DNA of 64,000 bases from Pseudomonadota bacterium (GCA_023431345.1 JAEYWK010000074.1:62001-126000), one strand, 5' to 3'. Shown: positions 32,935 through 42,568, counted from the first letter of the stretch. Numbers and translations are program-made. Notes: generated by a model from the letters alone, not told the origin.

Positions 32935-35900
32935 CAGGCCGCACCCTCGCTCAGCCAGGACTGCAGCTTGGCGATCAGCTTGTCGCCGTCCACCGGCTTG
33001 GGCAGGTAGTCGCTCGCGCCCGCCTCCAGGCAGCGCTCGCGCTCGCCCTTCATGGCCTTGGCCGTGAGCGCGATCACCGGCAGCGTCGAGAGCCGCGGCA
33101 CTTGCCGCAGTCGGCGCATCGCCTCGTAGCCATCCATCTCGGGCATCATGATGTCCATCAGCACGCCGCGGATGTCTTGATGGTTCGCCAAGGCCTCGAG
33201 CGCCTCCCTGCCCGTCTCCACCGTCAACACCTCCGCGCCCTTGCTGCGCAGCAGCGCCGACAGCGAGTATACCGTGCGAATATCGTCCTCGGCCAGCAGC
33301 AGCTTGACACCGCGCAGCGTGATGTCGGGGCGGGCCGCGGGCAGCGCGCTTCCGCCTGCCGCCGCGCCCGTCACGTGCCGCACGAACAGCCGCACCTCTT
33401 CGAGCAGCCGCTCGGCGGAGGTGCCGTCTTTGAGCACGATCGCCTCGGCGTAGGCCATCAGCTCGCGTGTCTCTTGCTTCGATAGCGTGCGGCCGGTGTG
33501 AACCAGCACCCGCGGCGCGCCCAGCTCCGGCCGCTTCCGCAGCGCACGCAGCAGCGCCAGCCCGTCCATGTCGGGCAAGCCCAGGTCCAGGATCACGCAA
33601 CCGAAGCGTCCGGTCGCGAGCGCGTCGAGGGCGGCGCCGGCCGACTGCACATGCTCGCCGCCCAGGCCGCCTCGCTCGAGCACCGTCAGCAGCGACGCCC
33701 CGTACTGCGCGTCGTCTTCGACGACGAGCACGCCCTGGGCGATGGCGGTCTGCGGCACCAGCCTGCGCACCATGCCGGCCAGCTCGGCGTGGCTAGCGGG
33801 CTTCACCAAGTAGCCCACCGCGCCCATCGCCAAGCCGCGATGCGGCTCCGCGACACCAGACACGAAATGTACGGGAATGGCGCGCGTCAGCTCATCCTGC
33901 TTGAGGCGCTCCATCACGCTCCAGCCGTCGATGTCGGGCAGGTTGATGTCCAGCACGATGCCCAGCGGGCGCCCCCGCCGCGCCCACCGCAGCGCTTCCT
34001 CGCCGCTGCTGACCACGACCGCCTTCAAGCCGCGCGCGCGCGCGATGTCGACCAGCTGCGTCGCCTGCGAGCCGTCGTCTTCCACGATCAGCAGGTAGCC
34101 TTCGGTCGGCGAGAGCGACGGGCTGTCGTCCTCGACCCGGGCCGGCTCAGCTCGAGTGGAGAGCGCCTCGGAGGTCTTTTCCGGAACCACGCACACGAAG
34201 CAGCTGCCGGAGCTGGAGCTACCCGCGAGCAGCAAATCACCACCAAGCAGGCGCGCCGACTCGCGGGCGATCGAGAGGCCCAGCCCCGTTCCGCCGTAGC
34301 CACGGTTGGCCTGCCCCTGCGCCTGCTCGAACGGCGCAAACACCCGTTCGCGCTCCGCTTCCGGGATACCGATGCCGGTGTCGGTCACCGTGAAGGCCAC
34401 GCCCGGACCGACGACGTGACTTGCCGCCAGATCGCGCGCCGGACCGATCTCGAGCGTGACGCTGCCCTGGGCCGTGAACTTGAGCGCGTTACTCAGCAGG
34501 TTCGTGAGGATACGCTCGACGCGCTGGCGATCGGTCACGATGCGCTCGGCCGTGCCAGCCGTGATGCGCGTCACGAGCTGCACGCCCTTTTGGGCCGCGG
34601 TGGCCTCGAACAAGCGGCGCGCGAAGGCCAAGAAGCGGCTCGGCTCGACCGCCTCGAGCTGCACCTCTTGCTTGCCGGCTTCGATCTTCGACAGGTCGAG
34701 CACCTCGTTGATGAGCGACAAGAGGTCCTGGCCGGCCGCGTGCACCGTTCGCAAATGTTCGACCTGCTTCGGCGTCAGGTTCCCGTGCTCGTTCTCAGCC
34801 AGCAAGTGCGAGAGTAGCAGCATGCTGTTGAGCGGCGTGCGGAGCTCGTGCGACATGTTGGCCAGGAACTGAGACTTGTAGGCGCTGACGCGCTTGAGCT
34901 CGTCGGCCTTGGTCGCCAGCACCCCACGCGCCTGGCTCAGCTCTGCGTTCTGCTCGCTGAGCGCCTTGCGCTGCTGCTCGAGCTCCTCGTTGGCCCGGCG
35001 CAGCTCGTCCTGTTGAGCCAAGAGCTCCTGATTGTTGAGCCGCAGCTCCTCCTCCTGCGCCGTGAGCCGCTCCGCTTGAGCCTGCGTCTCGACGAGCAGC
35101 TTCTGCCGCGCGACGCCGGCTCGCGCCGCTTCGAGGGCGGAGCAGACGAGGGGTCGCACCGCCAATAAAAGCTCGCGCGCGACCTCGGTCGAGGGCCGCA
35201 GCAGCGCGAGCTCGAGCACGCCGATCGAGCGCTCGAAGCTCACGAGCGGCAAGAGCAGCAGCTGGCGAGGCGTCGCTTCGCCGAGGCCAGAGCGGATCTT
35301 CGAGTAGCCGTCGGGCAGGTCGTCGACCACGCGCAGCTCGCTGGTGGACATTGCCTGCCCCACCAGGCCCTCGCCGCCGCCAAATCGCGCGGTGACGGCT
35401 GCACGTTCGAGCGTGGCCTCGCCGGCGTAGACGCCCGTCAGCTGCAGCACGCCGTCCTCGGAGCGCAAGTAGAGCGCTCCCGCCAAAGCCCCCACGCGCT
35501 GCGCCAAACAGGCGAGCGCGTGCTCAGCCACCGCCTTCGGATCGAGCTCACCGCGTAGCTGGTCGCTCACCTCGGCGATGCCGGCCTTGAGCCAGTCGTC
35601 TCGCTCGCGCGCGGCAGAGAGGCGCGCGAGCCCCTCCGCCATGAGGTTGGCCTGCTCGGCTACCTTGCCCAGCTCGTCGCGAGCCGCGATCGGGATGGGC
35701 TTGCTGAAGTCGCCGGTGCCGAAGCGAGCCAGCCCCGTCGTGAGCTGGGTCAGGGCCCGAAGCACGCTGCTGGCGCCCCAGAACGCCAGCAGCGCCACGA
35801 TCACCACGCCGCCCGCAGTAATGCCGTGCCGCAGCCGCTCGGCGCGAGTGCTCACGTCTCGCACGGCTTGGAAGGAGTCGCGCAGCTCGTGGCGATCGAG

Positions 35901-36371
35901 CCCCGTCGCCCTCTTGAGCAGCTCGCTGGCCTTGCGCTGTTGCTCTTGCATGCGCGTAACCTGCTGCGCCAAGGACTCGCTCGACTCCCCTTCGATCATG
36001 CGGCGCGACACGTCTTGCGCGATCTCGAAGTAGGCTTGCACGTTCCAGCGCACCGCGGCGGCGCTGGGGGCATCGACGGCCGCGCCTGCGCCCGTGAGCA
36101 GCTCGAAGAGCTTGATTTTGTGGGCCTGGGCCGCGTCGAGCCCCGCCACGTCTTGGGCCGCCACCGCGTCTTGCATCGCGCGCGCCATGCGCTCGAGCTC
36201 GGCCTCGACGCGCGGCCCGACTTCGCTGCGCGGCACCAGGCGCCCCTGGACGCGATCGAGCTCTCGCGCCTGCTGCTCGCCCAACCAGGCGCTGACGGCG
36301 AGGGTGCCGAGCAGCGCCATCAAGGCCGCTCCGATGATCGCGAACAGCTTCCCGCGCAGGGTCGTGGTCAC
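32934..36371 (-). CDS. Membrane hybrid histidine kinase with GAF and three receiver domains
   Basis: A 1145-aa sensor. Order: helix (8-30), periplasmic helical sensor (about 31-182), helix (184-204), HAMP (205-255), GAF (about 270-410), coiled coil (415-500), HisKA with H508 in NMSHELRTPLN, HATPase (N box 622-632, DTGIGIP 664-670, GYGGTGLGLS 691-700), then receivers with D808, D929 and D1073. All catalytic residues are present. Such kinases drive multi-step phosphorelays; no HPt domain is visible here, so one must lie elsewhere, or the receivers tune the kinase. The GTG start overlaps the stop of the binding-protein gene (GTGA), which implies coupled synthesis. Confidence 0.94.
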   Translation of the reverse strand: MTTTLRGKLFAIIGAALMALLGTLAVSAWLGEQQARELDRVQGRLVPRSEVGPRVEAELERMARAMQDAVAAQDVAGLDAAQAHKIKLFELLTGAGAAVDAPSAAAVRWNVQAYFEIAQDVSRRMIEGESSESLAQQVTRMQEQQRKASELLKRATGLDRHELRDSFQAVRDVSTRAERLRHGITAGGVVIVALLAFWGASSVLRALTQLTTGLARFGTGDFSKPIPIAARDELGKVAEQANLMAEGLARLSAARERDDWLKAGIAEVSDQLRGELDPKAVAEHALACLAQRVGALAGALYLRSEDGVLQLTGVYAGEATLERAAVTARFGGGEGLVGQAMSTSELRVVDDLPDGYSKIRSGLGEATPRQLLLLPLVSFERSIGVLELALLRPSTEVARELLLAVRPLVCSALEAARAGVARQKLLVETQAQAERLTAQEEELRLNNQELLAQQDELRRANEELEQQRKALSEQNAELSQARGVLATKADELKRVSAYKSQFLANMSHELRTPLNSMLLLSHLLAENEHGNLTPKQVEHLRTVHAAGQDLLSLINEVLDLSKIEAGKQEVQLEAVEPSRFLAFARRLFEATAAQKGVQLVTRITAGTAERIVTDRQRVERILTNLLSNALKFTAQGSVTLEIGPARDLAASHVVGPGVAFTVTDTGIGIPEAERERVFAPFEQAQGQANRGYGGTGLGLSIARESARLLGGDLLLAGSSSSGSCFVCVVPEKTSEALSTRAEPARVEDDSPSLSPTEGYLLIVEDDGSQATQLVDIARARGLKAVVVSSGEEALRWARRGRPLGIVLDINLPDIDGWSVMERLKQDELTRAIPVHFVSGVAEPHRGLAMGAVGYLVKPASHAELAGMVRRLVPQTAIAQGVLVVEDDAQYGASLLTVLERGGLGGEHVQSAGAALDALATGRFGCVILDLGLPDMDGLALLRALRKRPELGAPRVLVHTGRTLSKQETRELMAYAEAIVLKDGTSAERLLEEVRLFVRHVTGAAAGGSALPAARPDITLRGVKLLLAEDDIRTVYSLSALLRSKGAEVLTVETGREALEALANHQDIRGVLMDIMMPEMDGYEAMRRLRQVPRLSTLPVIALTAKAMKGERERCLEAGASDYLPKPVDGDKLIAKLQSWLSEGAA

Positions 36372-36844
36372 CGGATGAGCAGCTCCTTCACCCCCGAGAG
36401 CTTCGTCGCTGCCTTCACGTAGCCCACCGCCCCCGGATACTTGGCCACGTAGCTGACCACGCTCTCCTCGGAGTCGACCTCGGGCGGCGGCACGTCTCGC
36501 CCCGAGAAGATGCGCTGCTGCCAGTAGCTACGAACGGCGGCGAGGCTGCGCTTCAGCACGACTTCGCAGAAGCGTCGCCGCACCGCGCTGCCGGCGCGCA
36601 AGTCGACGGGCGAGATTGCGTCTCCGTGCGGCCAGCGCGTGGCCTTCTTCAAGAACGCGTCGGCCACGAAGTCGCGGCTGGCCGAGGTCTGCGGGTTGCT
36701 CGCGTGCACGATCAAGCGCAGGCCGGCGTCGGGCTCGGCCCGGGCGAGCCGGCTCCCCGTCACGCCTCGCGCAGCGGCCAGCAGCAAAGCGAGCAGCACC
36801 GGGCGACGGTGGAGCGGGCGAAGGTTCGAGCTCATGCGGGACAT
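36368..36844 (-). CDS. Short exported PstS-like substrate-binding protein
   Basis: A 158-aa protein related to phosphate-binding (PBP-like) proteins but about half their length. A signal peptide (PVLLALLLAAARGVTGSRLARAE) is followed by LRLIVHASNPQTSASRDFVADAFLKKATRWPHGDAISPVDL. The ending SVVSYVAKYPGAVGYVKAATKLSGVKELLI is the usual C-terminus of this short family. Its position between a porin and a sensor kinase, overlapping the kinase by 4 nt, suggests it captures a ligand in the periplasm and reports to the kinase rather than feeding a transporter. There is no permease or ATPase in the window. The ligand might be an oxyanion, by analogy only. An internal ATG at 36835 is a possible start. 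Confidence 0.8.
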   Translation of the reverse strand: MSRMSSNLRPLHRRPVLLALLLAAARGVTGSRLARAEPDAGLRLIVHASNPQTSASRDFVADAFLKKATRWPHGDAISPVDLRAGSAVRRRFCEVVLKRSLAAVRSYWQQRIFSGRDVPPPEVDSEESVVSYVAKYPGAVGYVKAATKLSGVKELLIR

Positions 36845-36847
36845 GGT

Positions 36848-38047
36848 TCAGAAGTACGCCGTGGTTTTGGCCACGAACACGCCCCAATCCTTGGTGAGCT
36901 CGCTGAGCCGCCGGTTGTCGTTGAGCTGGCTTTGCAGCACGCCGGTGCCGTGCATGTAGTGACCCTCCAGCTTGAGCAGCCAGTTGGGCGTCAGGTCGTA
37001 GCGGAGCGTGACGGCGACGTCGTGCTGGAAGGTGCCACGCGAGTCCGTACCCGCCGGCAACGTGGCCTCGACGTCGTAGAAGGCGGCTGAGTAGTACACG
37101 CCCGGCGTGAACCAAGGGGCGACCTGGTAGGACGCCATCACGTAGCCGCCCCGGTTCTCCACGCTCGACCGCGGGAGCACGAGGTTGGTCTCGTAGCTTC
37201 CATACGTGCGTCCGTACTCGGCAGCTAGCCATAGCCCGTCGCGCTGGTATTCAGCGGACGCGACCCACAGCTTGATCGGCGCCTTCGCCCAAACTTCGCC
37301 GCTAAAGTCGCTCGGGAGCTGCCCGTCCGCTTCGTAGGCGGCGCGCTGCGCGGGGGTCGGCTGGAACTCGAAATCGAAGCGCATGAACTGCGCGCTAGCG
37401 CCGAGCTGCAAGCCATCGAGCGGCGTCGACCACGTCAGCCTGCCGCCGGCGTCGTAAGGCACGTCGAACCCTCTGAACTGAATCGAAGCGTCCACCCCGT
37501 TCACGAAGATGGTGCCGGCATATGCGCGATACTCGAGCGCCCCCGCTTCGCCGAGCGAGATGTCACCGTACAGCTCCGCGCCGGTCTGCGCGAACAGCGA
37601 CTCTCGACTCGCGACCGGGTACACCGACTGCGGCAGCAAGATGGGCACACGGCCCGCGTCGATGTCGTTCGACTCGTTGTACAGCCCCCACGGCAGCTTC
37701 GTTTTGCCGGCGCGCACGCCCAGCCACTCGAAGAAGCGATAGTCGAGGTAGTACCAATCCAGCTGCGGCGCGTAGTTCCCGAGGGGCCCGAGGTCGTGCG
37801 CGAAGAGCTGGACCCCGACGCGGAGCTCCGGGCTCAGCTGCTGCGTGAAATTGAGCCCGACCTCGCTGAAGTCGACGCTGCCCTGCTTGCGCGCGGTCTC
37901 GGCCAGGTAGTTGTTTTTACTGGTCTTGATGTAACCCTGGCTGACGAAGCCGTGGATCTGCGGTGTGGAAGGCGGCTCTTGCCCCCAGGCAGGCCCCGTG
38001 AGGAGTCCTACCATCAGCACGCCCAGGCACGCACGTGAGCCAACCAT
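36848..38047 (-). CDS. Outer-membrane porin
   Basis: A 399-aa outer-membrane beta-barrel protein. The start ATG at 38047 gives a signal peptide (ACLGVLMVGLLTGPAWGQ) that fits export; an ORF start at 38077 would add ten residues. The mature part has alternating hydrophobic strands, many aromatic residues (WYYLDYRFFEWLGVRAGKTKLPWG) and a terminal Phe (TTAYF), a recognised outer-membrane assembly signal. The sequence IHGFVSQGYIKTSKNNYL near the N-terminus resembles OprP/DcaP-type porins. It heads the operon, with 3 nt to the binding-protein gene, so it probably admits the solute that the protein binds. Confidence 0.85.
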   Translation of the reverse strand: MVGSRACLGVLMVGLLTGPAWGQEPPSTPQIHGFVSQGYIKTSKNNYLAETARKQGSVDFSEVGLNFTQQLSPELRVGVQLFAHDLGPLGNYAPQLDWYYLDYRFFEWLGVRAGKTKLPWGLYNESNDIDAGRVPILLPQSVYPVASRESLFAQTGAELYGDISLGEAGALEYRAYAGTIFVNGVDASIQFRGFDVPYDAGGRLTWSTPLDGLQLGASAQFMRFDFEFQPTPAQRAAYEADGQLPSDFSGEVWAKAPIKLWVASAEYQRDGLWLAAEYGRTYGSYETNLVLPRSSVENRGGYVMASYQVAPWFTPGVYYSAAFYDVEATLPAGTDSRGTFQHDVAVTLRYDLTPNWLLKLEGHYMHGTGVLQSQLNDNRRLSELTKDWGVFVAKTTAYF

Positions 38048-38092
38048 GCAAAGTTCCCTCGTCTTCGCGCCAACCACGAAGATTCACGGGCC

Positions 38093-38121
38093 AGGATCGC
38101 CAGCGCGACGACGGCTGTCAA
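38093..38121 (-). promoter_or_regulatory. Candidate promoter of the porin-sensor operon
   Basis: On the minus strand, a perfect TTGACA (38116-38121) sits 17 bp upstream of GATCCT (38093-38098), 46 nt before the porin ATG. The -10 match is weak (three of six). The rest of the 253-nt divergent gap holds a CGTCATGACG palindrome (38222-38231) and nothing else I can assign. Confidence 0.3.
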
Positions 38122-38300
38122 TTGCGTCGCGCCCGGGGGCGGTGCGCATGTTTCCTGAGTGGTTCTGACGACATCGCGGATTGTCGCAAAAAGCCTCAGT
38201 CGCCATCTTGACGCCCACGCCCGTCATGACGCCGGCGCCTGTCATGCCCGTCACGGCTCTGTCAGGATCGCGCCGGGCGTGCTCTGCTTGGGGGTTGACG

Positions 38301-40823
38301 ATGATGGAGACCGTCGTTCCCGCTGGCACGCCAAGCAGCAAACCCCCACGCGTCCTGGTAGTCGACGACGAGCCGCAGGTCCTCGTGGCGCTGTCGGACC
38401 TGCTCGAAGACGACTTCGAGGTCATGACCGCCAACGAGCCGGAGCAGGCGCTGCGCATGGCCGAGGCGGATCGCGAGATCGCGGTCGTGCTGTCGGACCA
38501 ACGCATGCCGCGCATGAGCGGCGACGAGCTGCTGGCTCGTCTTCGACAATGCTCCGACGCGACGCGCGTGCTGTGCACGGGCTACGCCGACCTGCAGGCC
38601 GTGATGCGATCGGTCAACGAGGGCAAGATCTTCGCCTACATCACCAAGCCGTGGGACGGACCGGACCTACGGCTCAAGATCCAGCACGCGGCCGACAACT
38701 TCCGGCTCCACCACGAGCTCGCCTACGAGAAGCAGCTGCTCGGCGATTTGATGCGGAGCATACCCGACGCGATCTTCTTCAAGGATCTCGATCGGCGCTA
38801 CGTGCGGGTGAACGCTGCCTTCTTGGAAGCCCTCGGCCGGCGCGAGCACGAGGTGCTCGGCAAGCGTTTGTCGGAGCTCACGAGCGACGCACGAACCGCG
38901 CTCGAGATCGAGGCGCGCGAAATGCAAATCTTGACCGACGGTCAGCCGCGACGAGACGTGCTGCGCTACGTGACCCACCGCGGGACGCCCGTTTCGTCGC
39001 TGACGACGCGCGCGGCGGTGCGCTCGCGCGACGGCAAAATGGTGGGCCTGGTAGGCATTGCTCAAGACATCACCGAGACGACGCGCACCCAAGAGGCGCT
39101 CCGCGCGAGCGAGGAGCGGCTGCGCCTGGCGTTCTTGGCGTCCAACAGCGGGCTGTTCGACTGGAACCTGGAGACGGGCGAGACCATGTATTCGCCGACG
39201 TCTGCCCTGGAGAGCAGCGGCCCCACCGCCATCCACGATTTCGCGGCCCTCGAGCAGCGCGTGCACGCCGACGACGTGGGGCGGCTGCGCGCGGCCCTCA
39301 ACGCGCACCTCGAGCGGCGCGAGCCCTTGCGCGGCTTTCAGCTGCGCGCGGCCGACACCGCCGGCGACTACCGCTGGGTCGAGATCAGCGCGCAGGCAGC
39401 GTGGAACGAGGCGGGCAAGGCCGTGCGCTTGGTAGGCGCGACCCTCGACATCACGGAGCGCAAGGAGCTCGACAACCGCGTGAGGCGCCTCGACTACCTC
39501 GCGCGGCACGACGAGCTCACGGGGCTGGTGAACCGCGGCCACTTCACGGCCGAGCTCGGGCGGGAGCTCTCTGCCGCGAGCGCGCGCGGCGAGCACGTCG
39601 CGGTCACGGCGCTCGACATCGTCCGCTTTCGGCACGTCAACGAATCGCTCGGTCGCGAGCAAGGCGACCTGCTGCTCAAGGAGGTCGCCCTTCGCATCAG
39701 CGCCGCGGCCGGACCCGAGCGGCTCGTGGCCCGCTTCCAGGGCGATTCGTTCGTCGTCATGCTGCCCGGCGTGACGCAAGAGGCGGACGCCGCGACTTGG
39801 TTGCAGCAGGTCCTGCTGCCGGCGCTGCAGAAGCCGGTCCCGATGGAGGGCACCGACCTGACCCTCTCGACCAAGGCCGGCATCGCCGTCTTCCCGTCGG
39901 ACGCCGACCAAGCCGACACGCTGATCGCCCGCGCCGAGACCGCGCTCAAGCAGGCCAAGCAACAGGCCCAGCCTTACCTCTTCTACGCCCCGAGCATGAA
40001 CAGCAGGGTCGCGGAGCGGCTTCGCCTCGAGACGAAGCTGCGGCGCGCGCTCGCGAACGACGAGTTTCTACTGTTCTATCAGCCGAAGGTCGATCTCAAG
40101 ACAGGGGCCATGGTGGGCGTGGAAGCGCTCATTCGCTGGCGTGATCCCGAGGTGGGTCTCGTACCGCCGGGGCAATTCATCCCCCTGCTCGAGGAGACGG
40201 AGCTCATCTTGCCGGTGGGGCGCTGGGTGGCAGAGCGGGCGGCGCGGCAGTACACCGAGTGGCTCGAGCGCGGCCTCCAGCCGCCGCGCATCGCGGTGAA
40301 CGTGTCGGCGCTGCAGCTGGCGCAGCACGACTTCGTTCGAAGCATCGACGAGATCTTGGAGCGCTACCCGCGAGCTACCGCGGGTCTCGACATCGAGCTC
40401 ACCGAGAGCGTCCTCATGGACGACTTGACCGGGAACATCGAGAAGCTTCGCGAGCTCAAGCGCCGCGGCTTGAAGGTGGCGATCGACGATTTCGGCACCG
40501 GCTATTCCTCGCTCGGGTACCTCAGCCGACTGCCGCTCGACGCGCTCAAGGTCGATCGCTCGTTCATCGACGAGATGGCCGACGATCCGCAGCAGATGTC
40601 GATCGTGACCGCCATCATCTCCCTGGCGCACTCGCTGGACCTCAAGGTCATCGCGGAGGGCGTCGAGACCGCCACCCAGGCCCAGCTGCTGCGCTTGCTG
40701 CGCTGCGACCAAATCCAGGGCTATTTGATGGCGAGGCCGCAGCCGCCGGAGGAGGTCGCGCAGCTGATCGGCAAGGAGCTCTCGATTCCGCGGCCCCAGA
40801 AGGGCCACGAAGACGCGCGCTAG
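38301..40823 (+). CDS. Receiver-PAS-PAS-GGDEF-EAL protein, probable c-di-GMP phosphodiesterase
   Basis: An 840-aa c-di-GMP signalling protein. A receiver domain (about 15-125, D66 in VVLSDQRMP) is followed by PAS domains near 145-260 and 275-390, then GGDEF (about 400-560) and EAL (about 585-825). The GGDEF signature is degenerate (RFQGDSF, 478-484), so cyclase activity is unlikely. The EAL half keeps its catalytic set: E608 in VEALIRW, E699 in IELTES, DDFG (729-732), K750 and E786 in AEGVET. It should therefore degrade c-di-GMP, perhaps tuned by the receiver. Start ATG 38301 removes an implausible TTG-led extension. It is divergent from the porin operon and shares its promoter region. Confidence 0.92.
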   Translation: MMETVVPAGTPSSKPPRVLVVDDEPQVLVALSDLLEDDFEVMTANEPEQALRMAEADREIAVVLSDQRMPRMSGDELLARLRQCSDATRVLCTGYADLQAVMRSVNEGKIFAYITKPWDGPDLRLKIQHAADNFRLHHELAYEKQLLGDLMRSIPDAIFFKDLDRRYVRVNAAFLEALGRREHEVLGKRLSELTSDARTALEIEAREMQILTDGQPRRDVLRYVTHRGTPVSSLTTRAAVRSRDGKMVGLVGIAQDITETTRTQEALRASEERLRLAFLASNSGLFDWNLETGETMYSPTSALESSGPTAIHDFAALEQRVHADDVGRLRAALNAHLERREPLRGFQLRAADTAGDYRWVEISAQAAWNEAGKAVRLVGATLDITERKELDNRVRRLDYLARHDELTGLVNRGHFTAELGRELSAASARGEHVAVTALDIVRFRHVNESLGREQGDLLLKEVALRISAAAGPERLVARFQGDSFVVMLPGVTQEADAATWLQQVLLPALQKPVPMEGTDLTLSTKAGIAVFPSDADQADTLIARAETALKQAKQQAQPYLFYAPSMNSRVAERLRLETKLRRALANDEFLLFYQPKVDLKTGAMVGVEALIRWRDPEVGLVPPGQFIPLLEETELILPVGRWVAERAARQYTEWLERGLQPPRIAVNVSALQLAQHDFVRSIDEILERYPRATAGLDIELTESVLMDDLTGNIEKLRELKRRGLKVAIDDFGTGYSSLGYLSRLPLDALKVDRSFIDEMADDPQQMSIVTAIISLAHSLDLKVIAEGVETATQAQLLRLLRCDQIQGYLMARPQPPEEVAQLIGKELSIPRPQKGHEDAR

Positions 40824-42484
40824 CGGCGGGCGACGGCGGCGAGCGGCGTCGCGCGCGCCCACAGCGCGTCCGAGACCTCGAGCACCAGGGCGTCCATGCG
40901 CTCGCGAACCTCCGCGTGGGCGCTGGTGCCGGCGACCAGGATCGAGAAGGCGACGCCCGTCTCTCGGTCGGGACCGAAGACGTAGCCGCTGAGCGAGGTG
41001 ACCTTGTTCAAGGTGCCCGTCTTGGCGTGCACGGAGCGACGACCGCGCAGCGCTTGGAAGCGCGAGCGCAGCGTGCCGTCCACGCCGCCCACCGCGAGCT
41101 GCTCCTGAAATGGCTTGGAGATAGCCGCGTCGAGGTAGGCCATCTCCAAGAGGCGCGTCAGCGTGCGCGCGCTCACGCGGTTGGCGTCGTAGAGGCCGGA
41201 GCCGTTCGTCACCTGGAGCCCTTCGTCACCGAGCTTTCGTAGCTCGAGCCAGCTCTGGACGACGTCTGCCGCTTTCTCGGCCGTGCCGGGCTTGCCTTGC
41301 TTCACCGCGCCGAGCGTCTTGAAGACCATCTCGGCGTAGAAGTTGTCGCTGGCTTTGCCGAGCAGGCCGAGCAGCTCCGACAGCGGCGGCGAATCGCGGC
41401 CAACCAGCTCGACGCTTTCGTCTTCGCCGCCGCGCCGCACCTCGCCCGCGACCTCGACCCCCGCCGTCTGCAGGGCGCGCTTCAGCACCACGCCCGCGTA
41501 GATCTCCGGGTTCTCGATGCGTCGAGTGATGTGCACGGCCGTGCTTCCGTCGGGCACGTAGCCGCTCACCTGCGCGACCATGCCCAGGCCGCGAGGCTTC
41601 ATCGTGAGCCCGACCCTGTCGCGCTTCTTGCCCTTCTCCGTGCGCACGTCACCCTGGACCGTCACGTAGCCGGGAGGCTCGAACTCGACGCGCGCCAGCT
41701 GCCCGGGCTGCGTGGGGAAGACGTGCAGCGTCGTCGAGTTCTTGTCGAGCGCCACCGCGCTCACGGGGGCGCGAAACGCGGCCCACTCGCCGGGTTGCTG
41801 CTCGAACGCGGGCGGCGTGTAGCGATCGTCGAACGCGCTCTGATCGACCAGCACGTCGCCGGCGACCCGCTGCAGGCCGAGCGCCACCAGCTTCTCGACG
41901 AAGGCGTGCAGATCTTCGTAGCGAAAGCTCGGGTCACCGTTGGCTCGGATCACCAGGCGCGGCGCGACGCCGTCCGCGATCTTGCCGAGCACGCCGACGT
42001 GATACCGATGGTCGGCGCCGAGCTCGCTCAGCGCTACCGCCGCCGTGATCAACTTCTGATTGGAAGCCGGGTTGATGGCGGCGGTCGCGCCTTCGGCGCT
42101 CAGCTCGCGACCGGTCCCCAAATCACGGAGCGCGAAGCCCAGCTCGCCGTGCCGAGCTTTCACCAAGCTCGACAGCGCCTCCAGCTTCGGCGCGACGCGG
42201 GCCGCGAGCTGGCTCGGCGCCGGCAGCGGCCGCGCCACGACCGCGGGGGCCGCCGGCTGCGGCGGCGCCGGCGTCGGTGGGGCGGCGGGCGAAAGCACCG
42301 GCTCGGGTTCGTCGTCACCCAGATCCGAGTGCGCGGCGGCCTCGGGCTGCGTCGGGCTCGCGGCGCCGCGCGCGCCGGGCTCACCCCAGCAAGCCATGGC
42401 CATAACCACGAAAATTGCCGCGAAACGCGGGGAGCGGCGGTAGGGCAGCCGCTCGAGCAGCCGGTCGAAGAGGGCGGTTTCCAC
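40820..42484 (-). CDS. dacB: D-alanyl-D-alanine carboxypeptidase/endopeptidase (PBP4 family)
   Basis: A 554-aa class C penicillin-binding protein that trims or cuts peptidoglycan peptide cross-links in the periplasm. The three active-site motifs are present: SNQK in INPASNQKLI (catalytic Ser), SDN in GKASDNFYAE, and KTG in HAKTGTLNKV. A signal-like segment (AAIFVVMAMACWG) and a Pro-rich linker precede the domain. I start it at GTG 42484, which has GAGGGAG about 6 nt upstream; the longer open frame up to 42733 has low-complexity residues. The stop overlaps that of the EAL gene (CTAG). Its position between signalling genes is probably incidental. Confidence 0.92.
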   Translation of the reverse strand: METALFDRLLERLPYRRSPRFAAIFVVMAMACWGEPGARGAASPTQPEAAAHSDLGDDEPEPVLSPAAPPTPAPPQPAAPAVVARPLPAPSQLAARVAPKLEALSSLVKARHGELGFALRDLGTGRELSAEGATAAINPASNQKLITAAVALSELGADHRYHVGVLGKIADGVAPRLVIRANGDPSFRYEDLHAFVEKLVALGLQRVAGDVLVDQSAFDDRYTPPAFEQQPGEWAAFRAPVSAVALDKNSTTLHVFPTQPGQLARVEFEPPGYVTVQGDVRTEKGKKRDRVGLTMKPRGLGMVAQVSGYVPDGSTAVHITRRIENPEIYAGVVLKRALQTAGVEVAGEVRRGGEDESVELVGRDSPPLSELLGLLGKASDNFYAEMVFKTLGAVKQGKPGTAEKAADVVQSWLELRKLGDEGLQVTNGSGLYDANRVSARTLTRLLEMAYLDAAISKPFQEQLAVGGVDGTLRSRFQALRGRRSVHAKTGTLNKVTSLSGYVFGPDRETGVAFSILVAGTSAHAEVRERMDALVLEVSDALWARATPLAAVARR

Positions 42485-42568
42485 GGGTGGCTCCCTCTCA
42501 GTTATTCCCGTACCGCGGGCGGGGGCAAAAAGCTGGCATCTGAACAGGTAGAAAGGCACAGTCCGCCC

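Noticed and set aside
32935..33600. An upstream open extension of the cheR frame, giving a 498-aa protein.
   Set aside because: The extension lies inside the hybrid kinase gene and has shadow-like composition. The ATG at 32934 starts exactly where the CheR family should begin.
38159..40144. A 661-codon frame overlapping the GGDEF-EAL gene on the same strand.
   Set aside because: It is an Arg/Gly-rich shadow; the chosen frame contains receiver, PAS, GGDEF and EAL motifs.
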